The position numbers and the translations under genes are program-made. A model generated the notes under the pieces. That model was not told the DNA's origin and did no database searches. It saw only the letters and a list, made by a program, of their open reading frames with translations. This document shows, piece by piece, positions 36,501 through 45,980 of a stretch of 64,000 nucleotides of DNA. The DNA is from Gammaproteobacteria bacterium (GTDB lineage Bacteria; Pseudomonadota; Gammaproteobacteria; Enterobacterales; Psychrobiaceae). The stretch's first letter is position 1; every line of letters begins with the position of its first letter. The stretch lies in assembly GCA_013214945.1 (NCBI GenBank), contig JABSRT010000024.1, positions 1-64,000 on the forward strand. The letters are read 5' to 3'.

Positions 36501-37932
36501 TGAATTGAGAATCCGAACCAACAATGACTTTTTGCATATTTTTGTGCAACCTGTTGTGGAGTATTGCGTTACATCCCGCTACAACCGTGTTCATGAAAAA
36601 TCACTACTGCTCAATATAGATTTAGCTGATAATCCAGTTATCTACGCGCAGGCTGGTGTATTAGAGTTAATGCTAGGTAATTTGCTAGATAATGCAATTC
36701 AGTACACTCCTCAGGGCGGTATCATTGCACTTAAGATCAGAGAAACAGATGCCTACATCGAATTTACAGTGACAGATAATGGTCTCGGTATCCCAACAAA
36801 GGATCATTCTCGAATTTTCTTACACGGCTATAGAGGTGATAGTCTTGAAAATACCGATGGTCGTGGCATGGGGCTTTTTTTGGTCAAAAGCACCTTAGAA
36901 AATAACAGTGGAAGTATTGATTTAATCAGTGACTCAGAGCAAGGTGCTTGTTTTAAGATTAAACTTCCTCGAGGGGAGTCCAGCCAAGCGCAACATTTAA
37001 TGTTAAAATCCAATCTTGTTAAACCGTGTAATGTGCTTACGTTGCTACCAGAAGCAGTTAATTTTACTAACGACAAACAGGATAAAATTCTTATTGTTGA
37101 GGATAACGACCAACTACGCCATTCCTTAATTCAAATTTTAAATATACAACATCAATGTATTAGTGCTTCATCGGCTGTCGATGGACTTAAACTGGCTCGG
37201 GCTCAACTACCAGATTTAATTATTACAGATATCAAAATGGAGCAACATAACAGTGGTATTGAATTAACGAAGGAGCTCAAAAGCCATAGCCATACGGCCC
37301 ATATACCGGTCATAATCTGTAGTGCCCTTAGTGATGATTCGACACGTATGCAGGCGATTGCGGCTCAGGCTGATTTGTGGCTTGATAAGACGGTGAAACC
37401 GGACATATTACAAGCCCATGTTAATACCTTGATTAGCCAACATGCACGAATCCGTAAACGGGTTCAACAAGAACTAAATCAAATTCAGGATCATATCGTT
37501 GTTCCTGCATTAGAGGAATCATGGCAAAAGTGCGAGGTAGATGAGCAAGGTCAACAACAGTTTATCGCCACCGTAAAAGCGGTTATTTGCGAATGTTATC
37601 TAGATGATACTATTAATGTAGAAACCATGATTGCTCGTCACCTTAATGGCAGCATTCGTAACTTTCAATATAAAGCTAAAAAATACTTCCCTGAGGGGCT
37701 GACCATGAAGCAATGTATCAACGGCTACCGGGGGTTGCAGGCAGTAAAAATGTTGGAGCAGACAGATAAACCAATCAAAGCTATTTACGCAGAGGCTGGA
37801 TTCACCAATGAGCGTCAGATGAGTCGTTGGTTTGATAAATATTTGCAGCAAACGCCAACTGATTATCGTGAAGGTAAGCGTATAAGTAATCCTGATCCGC
37901 GCATTACCGCTCTAGAGCGGTTTTTTAACTAG
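33532..37932 (+). CDS. Hybrid two-component system regulator (Reg_prop sensor, HK, receiver, AraC)
   Basis: About 1466 residues joining a complete two-component system in one chain. After a signal/anchor helix (ending SEA-M) come Reg_prop beta-propeller repeats over about 700 residues (many DxxGxLWxGT-like blades), a Y_Y_Y domain (about 790-875) and one membrane helix near 885-900. The cytoplasmic part has a HisKA domain with His936 (FAHEVKTPL), an HATPase domain (LLDNAIQYT, DNGLGIP, GRGMGLFL), a receiver with phosphoacceptor Asp1233 (ITDIKM), and an AraC HTH at the end (GFTNERQMSRWFDKYLQQTPTDYR). This HTCS design is best known from Bacteroidetes, where it senses glycan fragments. It lies upstream of the alginate operon on the same strand, suggesting control by polysaccharide or oligomer sensing. 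The start is uncertain (ATG 33532; TTG at 33505 or 33574 possible). Confidence 0.92.
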   Translation: MRIRTYSYLLQGCRLILKTLLFSLVILLSFPSSEAMEIRHHLEKIEIALSQSSIYATIQDRAGYLWFATQSGVNRYDGHQVNIYGSDPKQDCSLPNVEVKSLLEARNGDIWAGTTNGVARYIRTQDCFYAYQHKQVENVAQANDVGLLFEDNLGRIWTAGRYLMVFNPKNDKFTQIADVPNYPGYSFDKHAAIRKTSPGYKALYQDPQGTIWVAGINGLARVDQINNTLIQVYAPELYQPWHKKNSINHILPADEKNLWLGTDDGLFLVNKHGQLIKHYQLSNNSGPVGILGNIVSSLHHDNKGRLWVGSFNGVYRYQRNSDTFIPYLRTQDLKSKHSTNRNANFVNGHKGQLWVGMEKGVYVYNQAEDNFYIHQNARESEQGLEISNNGHAFQLFLTRSGTVLASMELNGLYKITPSEITVHHYRDLVTTGNHYGHKVTRAIYEDPIFNGNVVWLGLDGAGVERIEFSTDKAGHRVINKVEQYGHNIESESSSGQYIYDIQRDSLGRLWLATNCGLRQWSDSQQDFIVPKFETQLLKIDNQGPVCKAQLSSLFSDIKGAKLWFGGESTVGYLDLTTAESEPVWLTASHYSQLKDNVIYKIYQDQGGLLWLATNNGLISFNTDTGSMRLFQYQSDNENSLSLNWVQDITEMPAGTYWLATRGGGLNKLTFDQQQQPVWRTFDQSNGLADNFLYAILGDKQSNLWFSTNKGITRFNTLNGQSRNFNSKRGLRGYKYDYGGAHVGSSGQFYFGASNGFNTFSPDWISDNPITPKLSLQQLRINDQLINISSLSQLSLSHKQNYISFDFVGLHFEDPDAIRYQYFLKGFDKDWLDPTSVHHVRYSNIKSGQYEFYLKAANTDGVWSQAQLLTSFRIAPQPWQSLWNYSLYFLLTALLAWSYKKGRDSYEQILVRRINLATSNLARANENIRLQFQSFAHEVKTPLMSLGNNCQLAIGQIAGDQNSSQALNYLEQVEQSLNDVRQVVKQELDNAELRIRTNNDFLHIFVQPVVEYCVTSRYNRVHEKSLLLNIDLADNPVIYAQAGVLELMLGNLLDNAIQYTPQGGIIALKIRETDAYIEFTVTDNGLGIPTKDHSRIFLHGYRGDSLENTDGRGMGLFLVKSTLENNSGSIDLISDSEQGACFKIKLPRGESSQAQHLMLKSNLVKPCNVLTLLPEAVNFTNDKQDKILIVEDNDQLRHSLIQILNIQHQCISASSAVDGLKLARAQLPDLIITDIKMEQHNSGIELTKELKSHSHTAHIPVIICSALSDDSTRMQAIAAQADLWLDKTVKPDILQAHVNTLISQHARIRKRVQQELNQIQDHIVVPALEESWQKCEVDEQGQQQFIATVKAVICECYLDDTINVETMIARHLNGSIRNFQYKAKKYFPEGLTMKQCINGYRGLQAVKMLEQTDKPIKAIYAEAGFTNERQMSRWFDKYLQQTPTDYREGKRISNPDPRITALERFFN

Positions 37933-38043
37933 ACAACTAAAGTGTTCATAAATTACTAAACCTGGATTTAGGACCATAATTGTCTACCATGTTTAAAATT
38001 CTTCGGCCCAAACGATCTAAAAACATGGTGGTTGTAGAGGAAT

Positions 38044-38079
38044 AAACTCATTGAAAAGTCGTGATATCAATGAGTTTTT
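38044..38079 (+). terminator. Terminator after the hybrid regulator gene
   Basis: AAACTCATTGA (38044-38054) pairs perfectly with TCAATGAGTTT (38067-38077), followed by Ts. It separates the regulator from the alginate operon transcriptionally. Confidence 0.85.
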
Positions 38080-38519
38080 GTCAATTTCCCCTTTAATAAC
38101 TCAGTTATTGACGTTTCTTAAACAAAATATCGGTATGGGTTACTCTTATCTTCGCCGACTTACAAACAGTAACAAATAAGCATAGCATTTGTTTATTTTA
38201 CCAGTCCTAAATTCGCCATAATATTCGTATTCCTCGTTATATAACTGTCGCTGTATAGCTAAACGAGGGGGGCGACTTTACGGCTTTAACTTGCACTTGA
38301 TTGCAAATTGTCGCAGTAAGTATTCCTACAGCTAATACTCACGTCACCTATATTATCCCCGAAATATCCCCACGTTAATAACGAATGTGCGAAAAATATA
38401 AAGGTAAAAGCGTTGTATGGATTTATGGAGAGAGCTTATTGTTGGAAAGAGCATAGCCAACATTGAATATAAGCGCCGCAGAGCTCAATACAAATGTCGG
38501 TACTTAACCCGATCTCAAA

Positions 38520-38685
38520 TTATACCAATTCCGTTAAATTAGTGGGCAATTTATTAACAAGGGAAAACGGATGAGAACAAGGCATTTATATACGTCTGTA
38601 GTCATTCTACATAGAAAATAAATAACGCGGTTATCATTTGTTTTAACCGTTAAGAATGATCAGTTAATTATCGGAATTGGTATTA
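38520..38685. mobile_element. MITE-like element with ATACCAATTCCG ends
   Basis: Perfect 12-bp terminal inverted repeats ATACCAATTCCG (38522-38533) and CGGAATTGGTAT (38672-38683) bound about 166 bp of non-coding DNA. Inside are GAACAAGGCATTT and the small hairpin TGTAG-TCATT-CTACA (38597-38611), both typical of a non-autonomous repeat family I know from Vibrionaceae and Alteromonadales. It lies in the leader region of the alginate operon. Confidence 0.75.
38622..38634. promoter_or_regulatory. ATAACGCGGTTAT site, copy 1
   Basis: A near-palindromic 13-mer, present identically at 39021-39033. This copy is inside the MITE-like element. Confidence 0.35.
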
Positions 38686-39020
38686 CTTATAGTCCCCAAA
38701 TTAAAACATCGTATCAAAATATCAGGAAACGTTCGTAAAGTCGTCATAAAGCGAAATCGTTATGTCATTACACGAAATGAAAGATTTTAGGTTGTTGCTT
38801 TGTTTGTGTTTTTTCGTTTTTTGTCAGTTCTTTTTCCTGAAGTGACGTACCACATCATCTTCCCTTGTTATATCGTACGCCGCGAATATTACTTTAACTT
38901 ATTTGTCAGAAGTAAGAGTTGGTTGACGGCTTGCAATACCATTTATTAGGTAGATAAGCGCTCTAGTTATCCTTGAATAGAATGGAAAATAACAAAGCAG
39001 AAATAATTATAACGCTGTTT

Positions 39021-39033
39021 ATAACGCGGTTAT
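39021..39033. promoter_or_regulatory. ATAACGCGGTTAT site, copy 2
   Basis: Second exact copy, 58 bp before algA, with a related ATAACGCTGTTTAT immediately upstream (39009-39022). The closely spaced pair could be an operator for the AraC-type hybrid regulator. Confidence 0.4.
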
Positions 39034-39091
39034 TTTAAATTGGCCCCTGAATTACTAGCTAAAACTACATATATAAAAAAGGATTTAAATT

Positions 39092-40543
39092 ATGAATATT
39101 ATTCCAGTAATTTTAGCTGGTGGAAGTGGCTCAAGATTATGGCCGTTATCGCGTACTCTACGCCCTAAACAGTTCCTTAGATTGATAAACAATCAAAGCA
39201 TGTTGCAAAGTACTCTGACTCGGTTGAAAAATATTTCTAATATTAGTGCGCCAATTATCGTGTGCAATGAGGAACATCGATTTATTGTTGCTGAGCAACT
39301 TCAGGAAATAGGACTAGATAATGCGAAAATTATTCTCGAACCTGCCGCCAGAGACACGGCTCCTGCAATAGCTGCTGCCTCTCTTTATGCCCAGGAAAAA
39401 ATGACTCAGGATTCATTAATTCTGGTATTGGCAGCGGACCATGAAATTAAAGATATCTCAGCCTTTGAACAGGCTATAAAATCAGCCAGTCAATCTGCAA
39501 TAGAGGGTAATATACTGACCTTTGGTATTGTACCTGAGAGTGCTCATACTGGTTATGGTTATATTAAAACCAACCAAAATAACAGCGCTGTCATTCTGGA
39601 AGTGTCGAGTTTTGTTGAAAAACCAGATACGGTGACAGCCCAAAGCTATCTAGATTCTGGCGATTATTACTGGAATAGCGGGATGTTTTTGTTTAAGGCG
39701 ACTCGGATAATCTCTGAACTAGAAAAACACCAGCCCGAGCTATTGCAGGCTTGTCAAAATGCCGTATTAAATTCTGAAGTTGACTTGGATTTTGTCAGAT
39801 TACAAGCCGATGCGTTTCGCGCCTCACCTAGTATTTCTATCGATTATGCTGTGATGGAAAAATCATCTCAGGTCAAACTTATTCCCTTAGTCGCTGGCTG
39901 GAGTGATGTAGGTTGTTGGAATTCGCTCTGGGAAATAAGTGACAAAGACAGCAATAATAATGTCTGCGTTGGTGATGTAATTGCCACAGATAGTACAAAT
40001 TCTTATATACATTCAAATCAAAAACTAATTACCACTCTCGGTGTAGATAATCTTGTTATTGTAGAAACAAAAGATGCATTGTTGATTGCAGATAGAAGCA
40101 AGGTGCAAGGGATTAAAGATATTGTAGCAGAACTTAAAGATAAGGGCCGTTACGAAATTAAACATCATCGTCATGTTTACCGTCCGTGGGGATATTATGA
40201 TTCGATCGACAGTGGTTCACGTTTTCAGGTTAAGCGCATTGTCGTCAAGCCCGGTGCAAAACTCTCAGTACAAATGCATCATCACCGGGCAGAACACTGG
40301 ATAGTTGTTAAAGGCATGGCTAAGGTCACGTGTGGCAATACTAACAAATTAGTTTGTGAAAATGAATCGACCTATATTCCTGTTGGTGAAATACATGCGT
40401 TAGAAAACCCCGGCAAAATCAACCTTGAGTTGATCGAAGTACAATCTGGTGGCTATCTTGGTGAAGACGACATTGTGCGTTTTGAAGATCGTTATGGGCG
40501 AAGTGTTAAGGTCGTTGAAGCAACCAGAGTAGCGGAGGCTTAA
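39092..40543 (+). CDS. algA: Mannose-1-phosphate guanylyltransferase / mannose-6-phosphate isomerase
   Basis: A 483-residue bifunctional enzyme making GDP-mannose precursor: the C-terminal isomerase converts fructose-6-P to mannose-6-P, and the N-terminal part joins mannose-1-P to GTP. The nucleotidyltransferase signature is [12 protein letters not shown] (10-21) with PKQF. The isomerase cupin contains the metal-binding [10 protein letters not shown] (394-403). Length matches AlgA (481). An AAGGA site precedes the ATG. It is the first gene of the alginate operon and is followed after one base by manB. In Pseudomonas this gene is last in the operon. Confidence 0.95.
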   Translation: MNIIPVILAGGSGSRLWPLSRTLRPKQFLRLINNQSMLQSTLTRLKNISNISAPIIVCNEEHRFIVAEQLQEIGLDNAKIILEPAARDTAPAIAAASLYAQEKMTQDSLILVLAADHEIKDISAFEQAIKSASQSAIEGNILTFGIVPESAHTGYGYIKTNQNNSAVILEVSSFVEKPDTVTAQSYLDSGDYYWNSGMFLFKATRIISELEKHQPELLQACQNAVLNSEVDLDFVRLQADAFRASPSISIDYAVMEKSSQVKLIPLVAGWSDVGCWNSLWEISDKDSNNNVCVGDVIATDSTNSYIHSNQKLITTLGVDNLVIVETKDALLIADRSKVQGIKDIVAELKDKGRYEIKHHRHVYRPWGYYDSIDSGSRFQVKRIVVKPGAKLSVQMHHHRAEHWIVVKGMAKVTCGNTNKLVCENESTYIPVGEIHALENPGKINLELIEVQSGGYLGEDDIVRFEDRYGRSVKVVEATRVAEA

Positions 40544-40544
40544 A

Positions 40545-41912
40545 ATGACTAACTTAACCTGCTTTAAAGCCTATGACATTCGTGGGCGACTGGGGAGTGA
40601 ATTAAACGAAAAAATCGCTTACTCAATTGGCTGTGCTTTCGCGAAATACCTTAATCCTACCACGGTGGCGATAGGGGCAGATATTCGGCTCACTAGCGAA
40701 TCATTGAAGTTAGCATTAGCTAATGGGTTGATGGACTCTGGTGTTAATGTGATCGATTTGGGAATGACTGGTACTGAAGAAGTCTATTTTTCCGCCCAAC
40801 ATTTAGATATAGATGGTGCTATTGAAATTACAGCCAGTCATAACCCTATCGACTTTAACGGGATGAAATTGGTCAAGCGGGGTGCCATTCCGATTAGTGG
40901 CGATACTGGGTTAAATCAGATTAAAGCCTTGGCTGAGCAGAATAACTTTAAGCTAGCATCGAGCCGTGGCAATTTAAGTCAATGCAACATACTTGAGCCC
41001 TATATTGAGCATTTACTTACTTATATAAAGCCTAATGTAATCACTCCGTTACATTTGGTGGTTAATGCCGGAAACGGTGCTGCTGGACACGTTATCGATG
41101 CATTGGAGCAGTGTTTTAGCCAAAAAAACATTCCGATCCGTTTTACTAAAATTAATCATCAGGCAGACGGTAAATTCCCCAACGGTATTCCAAATCCAAT
41201 TTTGCCACAAAATCGCGCCGTAACTGCAGAGGCAGTAATTAAAAATAATGCTGATTTTGGCATTGCGTGGGACGGTGATTTCGACCGTTGTTTCTTATTT
41301 GATGAAAACGGCGGCTTTATCGAGGGGTACTATATTGTTGGCTTACTCGCTCAGGCATTTTTAGCCGATGCACCAGGTTCAAAAATTATTCATGATCCCC
41401 GTCTAACCTGGAACACCAGGGAGTTAGTCGAATCTGCGGGCGGTATCGCTATTCAATCTAAAACAGGTCATGCGTTTATCAAAGAAAGAATGCGTAAAGA
41501 AGATGCTATTTATGGCGGTGAAATGAGTGCTCATCATTATTTTAGAGATTTTTCCTATTGCGATAGCGGAATGATCCCTTGGTTGTTAGTGGCTGGATTG
41601 GTGAGTAGCAGTAAAAAAACATTGTCGCAGTTGGTTGACTTAAGAATGAAATTGTTTCCTTCATCGGGAGAAATTAATCTCAAGCTATCCGATCCCAGCA
41701 AGGCGCTTAAAGCGATAGATGCGCTTTATCGTCCCGGTGCTATTAGGGTTGATAACACAGATGGCATTAGCATTGAATTCCCCCAATGGCGTTTTAATTT
41801 GCGCCAGTCCAATACTGAGCCTGTGATCAGGCTCAATGTCGAAAGTCGCCAGGATCAAAAGTTGATGGAACAAAAAACCCAAGAGCTAGTCGAGCTGCTT
41901 AATCAGGCTTAA
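40545..41912 (+). CDS. manB: Phosphomannomutase (CpsG/ManB type)
   Basis: A 455-residue alpha-D-phosphohexomutase converting mannose-6-P to mannose-1-P. The phosphoserine loop is TASHNP with S98, the magnesium loop is DGDFDR (243-248), and the sugar-binding segment is [12 protein letters not shown]. The opening [14 protein letters not shown] and overall sequence resemble enterobacterial CpsG/ManB (456 residues) more than Pseudomonas AlgC. It begins one base after the algA stop, with GGAG inside the algA end, so the two are translationally linked. In Pseudomonas the corresponding algC is unlinked to the operon. Confidence 0.93.
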   Translation: MTNLTCFKAYDIRGRLGSELNEKIAYSIGCAFAKYLNPTTVAIGADIRLTSESLKLALANGLMDSGVNVIDLGMTGTEEVYFSAQHLDIDGAIEITASHNPIDFNGMKLVKRGAIPISGDTGLNQIKALAEQNNFKLASSRGNLSQCNILEPYIEHLLTYIKPNVITPLHLVVNAGNGAAGHVIDALEQCFSQKNIPIRFTKINHQADGKFPNGIPNPILPQNRAVTAEAVIKNNADFGIAWDGDFDRCFLFDENGGFIEGYYIVGLLAQAFLADAPGSKIIHDPRLTWNTRELVESAGGIAIQSKTGHAFIKERMRKEDAIYGGEMSAHHYFRDFSYCDSGMIPWLLVAGLVSSSKKTLSQLVDLRMKLFPSSGEINLKLSDPSKALKAIDALYRPGAIRVDNTDGISIEFPQWRFNLRQSNTEPVIRLNVESRQDQKLMEQKTQELVELLNQA

Positions 41913-41991
41913 CCTGACTATTAGCAATAAATCCATAACACTGGGTGTTGTGGCTAACATAATTGATAAAAATCGGGCAATGCCCGTTAAT

Positions 41992-42004
41992 GGAGAATAA
42001 ATTG
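41992..42004 (+). promoter_or_regulatory. Ribosome site and TTG start that fix the algD start
   Basis: GGAG (41992-41995) lies six bases before a TTG (42002). Using it gives exactly the AlgD N-terminus and length. A CGGGC/GCCCG mini-hairpin (41974-41986) lies just upstream. Confidence 0.7.
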
Positions 42005-43312
42005 GATATTAGTATTTTTGGTATGGGTTATGTAGGTGCAGTTTGCTCTGCCTGTTTATCAAAAAATGGCCATAACATTATTGGTGTTGATATTTCACAA
42101 GATAAGGTTGATCTAATCAATGCAGGAAGATCTCCGATTGTTGAACCAGGACTGGAAGAACTGATCACCAATGGCGTCACCTCAGGTAACTTAAAAGCAA
42201 CGACTGATGCCATTTCAGCGGTTAAAAATAGTGAAATATCGATGATTTGTGTAGGCACACCTTCGATGGCTAATGGCAATTTGGATCTAAATTACATCGA
42301 GTCGGTATGTCATGATATCGGCACTGCTTTAGCTGACAAAACTCGGCCACATTATGTGGTAGTGCGTAGTACCGTGCTGCCTGGCACCGTGCAGAATGTG
42401 GTGATTCCGGCATTAGAAAAAGCGTCGGGTCGTATAGCCGGGCGTGATTTTTTCGTGGCAACCAATCCGGAATTCTTGCGCGAAAGTACCGCGATATTTG
42501 ATTTTTACAACCCGCCAATGACGGTCATCGGACAAATGGATGACGAGTCTGGTGCGGTATTGGCTTCGTTATATCAGGATTTGGATGCCGAGATCATCCG
42601 TAAGCCGATCGAAGTGGCTGAAATGATTAAATATACTTGTAACGTATGGCATGCCACCAAAGTGACTTTTGCCAATGAAATCGGCAATATTTCGCGCGCA
42701 CTTGGAGTTGATGGCCGAGAGGTTATGGAAGTAGTCTGTAAAGATAAAAAGCTGAATATTTCCAATTATTACATGCGCCCTGGTTTTGCCTATGGCGGTT
42801 CTTGTTTGCCTAAAGATGTTAAAGCCCTGACATATCGTGCGTCGTCTCTTGATGTGAAGATTCCTATGTTAAATCAGCTAATGGTGAGTAATCGCAACCA
42901 GATTGATAATGCCTTTAACATAATCAAGAAGCTAAATCAGCGCAAGATCACCATGCTCGGATTAAGCTTTAAAGCCGAAACTGATGATCTACGAGAGAGC
43001 CCTTTTGTTGAACTGGCAGAACAGCTTATAGGTAAAGGTTATGATCTGAAAATCTATGATCAATACGTTGAATATGCACGTGTTAATGGTGCTAACAAGG
43101 AATATATCAATTCCCATATCCCACATGTTTCCAGCCTGCTCGAAAGCGACTTGCAAAGCGCGGTCGATCACGGCGACATCATAATAGTAGGCAACGGCAA
43201 TAAAGCTTTTGCTAAGGTGTTGGAAAACTTGCCTGCCGGCAAAAAACTTGTCGATCTGTTCGGTTTCATGGATCAAGTTTCTTGTGATTATAAACATGGA
43301 ATTTGTTGGTAA
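42002..43312 (+). CDS. algD: GDP-mannose 6-dehydrogenase
   Basis: Oxidises GDP-mannose to GDP-mannuronic acid with NAD, the committed step of alginate synthesis. With the TTG start at 42002 the protein is 436 residues, the same as P. aeruginosa AlgD, and begins [15 protein letters not shown] (Rossmann GxGxxG at 7-12). The catalytic cysteine in GGSCLPKD then falls exactly at C268, the Pseudomonas number. Other marks are [20 protein letters not shown] and the closing LVDLFGFMD. An ATG at 41990 is possible but overlaps the GGAG site. The alg8 ATG follows the stop by two bases. Confidence 0.95.
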   Translation: MDISIFGMGYVGAVCSACLSKNGHNIIGVDISQDKVDLINAGRSPIVEPGLEELITNGVTSGNLKATTDAISAVKNSEISMICVGTPSMANGNLDLNYIESVCHDIGTALADKTRPHYVVVRSTVLPGTVQNVVIPALEKASGRIAGRDFFVATNPEFLRESTAIFDFYNPPMTVIGQMDDESGAVLASLYQDLDAEIIRKPIEVAEMIKYTCNVWHATKVTFANEIGNISRALGVDGREVMEVVCKDKKLNISNYYMRPGFAYGGSCLPKDVKALTYRASSLDVKIPMLNQLMVSNRNQIDNAFNIIKKLNQRKITMLGLSFKAETDDLRESPFVELAEQLIGKGYDLKIYDQYVEYARVNGANKEYINSHIPHVSSLLESDLQSAVDHGDIIIVGNGNKAFAKVLENLPAGKKLVDLFGFMDQVSCDYKHGICW

Positions 43313-43314
43313 TT

Positions 43315-44805
43315 ATGCTGAATAAAATTTTTAATCAGTCAAAAATTAGAGATTTTTCAGGGTGGTTGTTATTTTTAGCCACCTTAGGAGGGCTCGTTAT
43401 ACTGGTGCCACGAGATGTTTTTCTACCTGAATCAGAAAAATTTATTTTTATTATGGGCATCATTGGTACTTGGCGTTACTCGAATGGCATTATTCATTTT
43501 ATCAGGGGGATGTGGTTTCTGCACTGGGTATTTCCTACGTTGCGTAGACAGGCTGACCGTATGGGGCAGGATGCAATGCCACCCCATGTTTATTTAATGG
43601 TGACTAGTTTTCGAATTGAGCCCGATACAACGGCTTCAGTTTATAATGCGGTGTTTAGCGAGGCAAAAACATGCGATATTCCGTGCACTGTTGTTGTTTC
43701 TATTGTTGAATTAAGCGATGAAATATTAATTCGTTCGCTATTTAATAAACATCAACTACCTGATTCGGTCAAGCTGAAAATTGTTCGTATTTCAGGTACC
43801 GGAAAACGAGATGCATTGGCCGCAGGTTTTCGGGCTATTAGTCGCGACCTACCTGATGATGATGCCGTTGTAGCGGTGGTTGATGGTGATACCATACTAG
43901 AGCAAGGCTGTGTCCGTAAAACAGCTGCCCTGTTTAAACTTCGACCTAAAATGGCTGCTCTGACAACGAACGAAGTGTGTGAAGTCAAGGGTTCCTACAT
44001 CATGAGCGAATGGCACAAACTCAGGTTTGGTCAACGCCATATCAATATGTGTTCTATGGCCCTGTCTAATCGAGTACTGACCTTGACTGGCAGAATGTCA
44101 GTGTTTAGAGCTAGTGTGGTGACTAACCCGATGTTTATTGACGATGTACAACTCGATAATATTGATCATTGGCGTTTAGGTCGTTTTAGATTTCTGACTG
44201 GTGACGACAAATCAAGCTGGTTCAGTATTATGAAAATGGGACTAGATACCTTCTATGTACCAGATGCCATGGTAACAACCATAGAGCATCCGCCTAACCG
44301 TAGCTTTATCAAGTCTTCTCGCCAATTAATGTATCGTTGGTATGGTAATAGTTCACGCCAAAACAGTCGTGCGGTGAAACTTGGGCCTAAAAAGCTAGGT
44401 TGGTTTGCCTTCTATGTAGTTAACGATCAGCGCATCTCGATGTGGACCAGTTTGCTTGGGTTATCGGTCGCTATTGTCGCGGCACTGAAATATTCAATTA
44501 TATACAGCGTGATCTATTTTATTTGGATAATGATCACCCGCGGCCTAATCACCCTAACCCTATTGGCTGGCGGGCATAAAATTGGACCAGCCTATCCTAT
44601 GATATTGTATTACAACCAAATTGTAGGTGCCATCATGAAAATATATGTCTTTTTCAGGCTAGATAGACAGTCATGGACCAGACAACCGACCAAGTTAAGT
44701 GCAGATCCTGCTTCTTACCAGCGTCTGTTTAACCTGTGGTCATCAAGAGCCGTAACCTTTGCCAGTGTCAGTGTATTTGCCGCTGCTATTTTTGCACTAG
44801 TTTAA
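43315..44805 (+). CDS. alg8: Alginate polymerase glycosyltransferase Alg8
   Basis: A 496-residue inner-membrane family-2 glycosyltransferase that polymerises mannuronate from GDP-mannuronic acid. Two N-terminal helices (about 15-32 and 41-60) precede the cytoplasmic GT domain with [15 protein letters not shown], the metal-binding VVDGDT (D190, D192) and [11 protein letters not shown]. Several helices follow after about residue 380. Length agrees with Pseudomonas Alg8 (494). The start is the ATG at 43315; an upstream TTG pair overlapping algD is less likely. It works with the PilZ protein Alg44 encoded next. Confidence 0.94.
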   Translation: MLNKIFNQSKIRDFSGWLLFLATLGGLVILVPRDVFLPESEKFIFIMGIIGTWRYSNGIIHFIRGMWFLHWVFPTLRRQADRMGQDAMPPHVYLMVTSFRIEPDTTASVYNAVFSEAKTCDIPCTVVVSIVELSDEILIRSLFNKHQLPDSVKLKIVRISGTGKRDALAAGFRAISRDLPDDDAVVAVVDGDTILEQGCVRKTAALFKLRPKMAALTTNEVCEVKGSYIMSEWHKLRFGQRHINMCSMALSNRVLTLTGRMSVFRASVVTNPMFIDDVQLDNIDHWRLGRFRFLTGDDKSSWFSIMKMGLDTFYVPDAMVTTIEHPPNRSFIKSSRQLMYRWYGNSSRQNSRAVKLGPKKLGWFAFYVVNDQRISMWTSLLGLSVAIVAALKYSIIYSVIYFIWIMITRGLITLTLLAGGHKIGPAYPMILYYNQIVGAIMKIYVFFRLDRQSWTRQPTKLSADPASYQRLFNLWSSRAVTFASVSVFAAAIFALV

Positions 44806-44823
44806 TAATTTGGAATTATAGAA

Positions 44824-45957
44824 ATGAGTCAAGCAATTAAAAATCTTAATGTCGTACACGAAACCGAGGTGCAACGCCAATTTTCTCGGGTTAAAATTCC
44901 TGCGACACTAAGTATTAATAAGAAAGAATTTAAAGTACAGGATATGTCGGCTGGAGGTTTTAGCCTTGAGAACAGCAGCAAGGAAATTGAGCCGAACAAA
45001 CTCTACAAAGGACAATTGTCGCTAACTATTGATGGTTTTGATTTTAGTTACAGCGTCGAATTCAATACCTTAACGCAACTACCTAATAACAATATAGGTT
45101 GTACTTTTCAAAATGTTGATAAAAGATTCAGTTCGGCTCTTCGTTATATTATCACCGCTTTCTTAAGCGGAGAACTGCTGGCAACTGGCGATATTATCAA
45201 TACTCTGAGTCGGGAAAATCATACTGACGCAAGAAATAAAAAACAATTGGTGGCCACTAACAAATTAGAAAGAGTGAAGTCTATGGTTGGTAGCCTGATA
45301 TTTTTAGTTATTGGATTGTCGGCACTGACTTTCGTTAGTCTAAAATTATTTGGTATGTATTTCGTACAAAGTTCAAAAACTGCGATGGTTACCGCTGAAT
45401 CACATACCTTGAGCATGCCAAAAGCCGGTAATCTAGAGCCGTTGGTAAGCAAAGGTTTGATATCTGTTAGCAAGGGACAGCTGTTAGCGACTTTTAGCGG
45501 GGTTGAACTTGAAGCTGAAACCAGCAACTTACCACAAGAAACACAAGATATTTTGGCCAAATCACTAAAGCAAACTAAGATCAATGGTTCAATTAGCAGT
45601 CCTTGTGACTGTAAAATCCTCAGCGTCAACGGCATTTATGGTCAATTCCTGCAAAAAGGTGACCCGACTTTCACCCTAATCAGTAATAGCAGCCGTCCAT
45701 TTATTAGTGCAAAATTCAGCTTTAAAGATGCCGAATCTCTGCAAGTAGGTCAATCTGTAGTACTAAAAAATCTTGGTGAAGTGGATGGTGAATTTGTTGA
45801 AGGTAAAATTGATAAATTGACTGTAGAAGGAAAAGATCAAGACGTTACAGTGTTGATCACTACGAGTAAATCGATTGGACTTAATGATATTAATAAACCC
45901 GTTAAGGTCATTGCCAGTTCTAAATTTGCCCAAACCTACCTAAGCTCATGGCTATAA
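44824..45957 (+). CDS. alg44: Alginate co-polymerase with PilZ c-di-GMP receptor domain, Alg44
   Basis: A 377-residue protein (Pseudomonas: 389). The cytoplasmic N-terminus is a PilZ domain with the c-di-GMP-binding residues intact: R18-xxx-R22 (RQFSR) and D40-x-S42-xx-G45 (DMSAGG). One membrane helix (about 158-180) leads to a periplasmic HlyD-like segment (about 185-377). In Pseudomonas c-di-GMP binding to Alg44 is required for polymer synthesis; the same post-translational control is expected here. The algK start lies within or just beyond its end. Confidence 0.94.
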   Translation: MSQAIKNLNVVHETEVQRQFSRVKIPATLSINKKEFKVQDMSAGGFSLENSSKEIEPNKLYKGQLSLTIDGFDFSYSVEFNTLTQLPNNNIGCTFQNVDKRFSSALRYIITAFLSGELLATGDIINTLSRENHTDARNKKQLVATNKLERVKSMVGSLIFLVIGLSALTFVSLKLFGMYFVQSSKTAMVTAESHTLSMPKAGNLEPLVSKGLISVSKGQLLATFSGVELEAETSNLPQETQDILAKSLKQTKINGSISSPCDCKILSVNGIYGQFLQKGDPTFTLISNSSRPFISAKFSFKDAESLQVGQSVVLKNLGEVDGEFVEGKIDKLTVEGKDQDVTVLITTSKSIGLNDINKPVKVIASSKFAQTYLSSWL

Positions 45958-45980
45958 ATGACGCTGCCAGGATAAGACTA

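Larger units (their letters stand above)
37933..39091. other. Long regulatory intergenic region before the alginate operon
   Basis: These 1159 bases carry no convincing gene. In order: a short inverted repeat (ACCATGTTT/AAACATGGT near 37988-38030), a terminator (38044-38079), a MITE-like element (38520-38685) and two copies of ATAACGCGGTTAT. The algA ribosome site AAAAAAGGA closes the region. I found no convincing AlgU (sigma-E-type) promoter. Confidence 0.6.

Noticed and set aside
37972-37981. Third occurrence of GACCATAATT
   Set aside because: Only the 10-mer is shared; the second conserved block seen at 10221 and 14821 is absent.
38690-39091. AlgU (sigma-E type, GAACTT/TCTGA) promoter before algA
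   Set aside because: No convincing pair of elements at correct spacing was found.
38990-39091. A second c-di-GMP riboswitch in the algA leader
   Set aside because: No GACGCAAAGCC-like core is present there or elsewhere in the window apart from 55755-55765.
45219-45635. Long minus-strand open frame inside alg44, and similar frames inside algD, puuC and the AAA+ gene
   Set aside because: They lie opposite well-supported genes, lack ribosome sites and show no family features.
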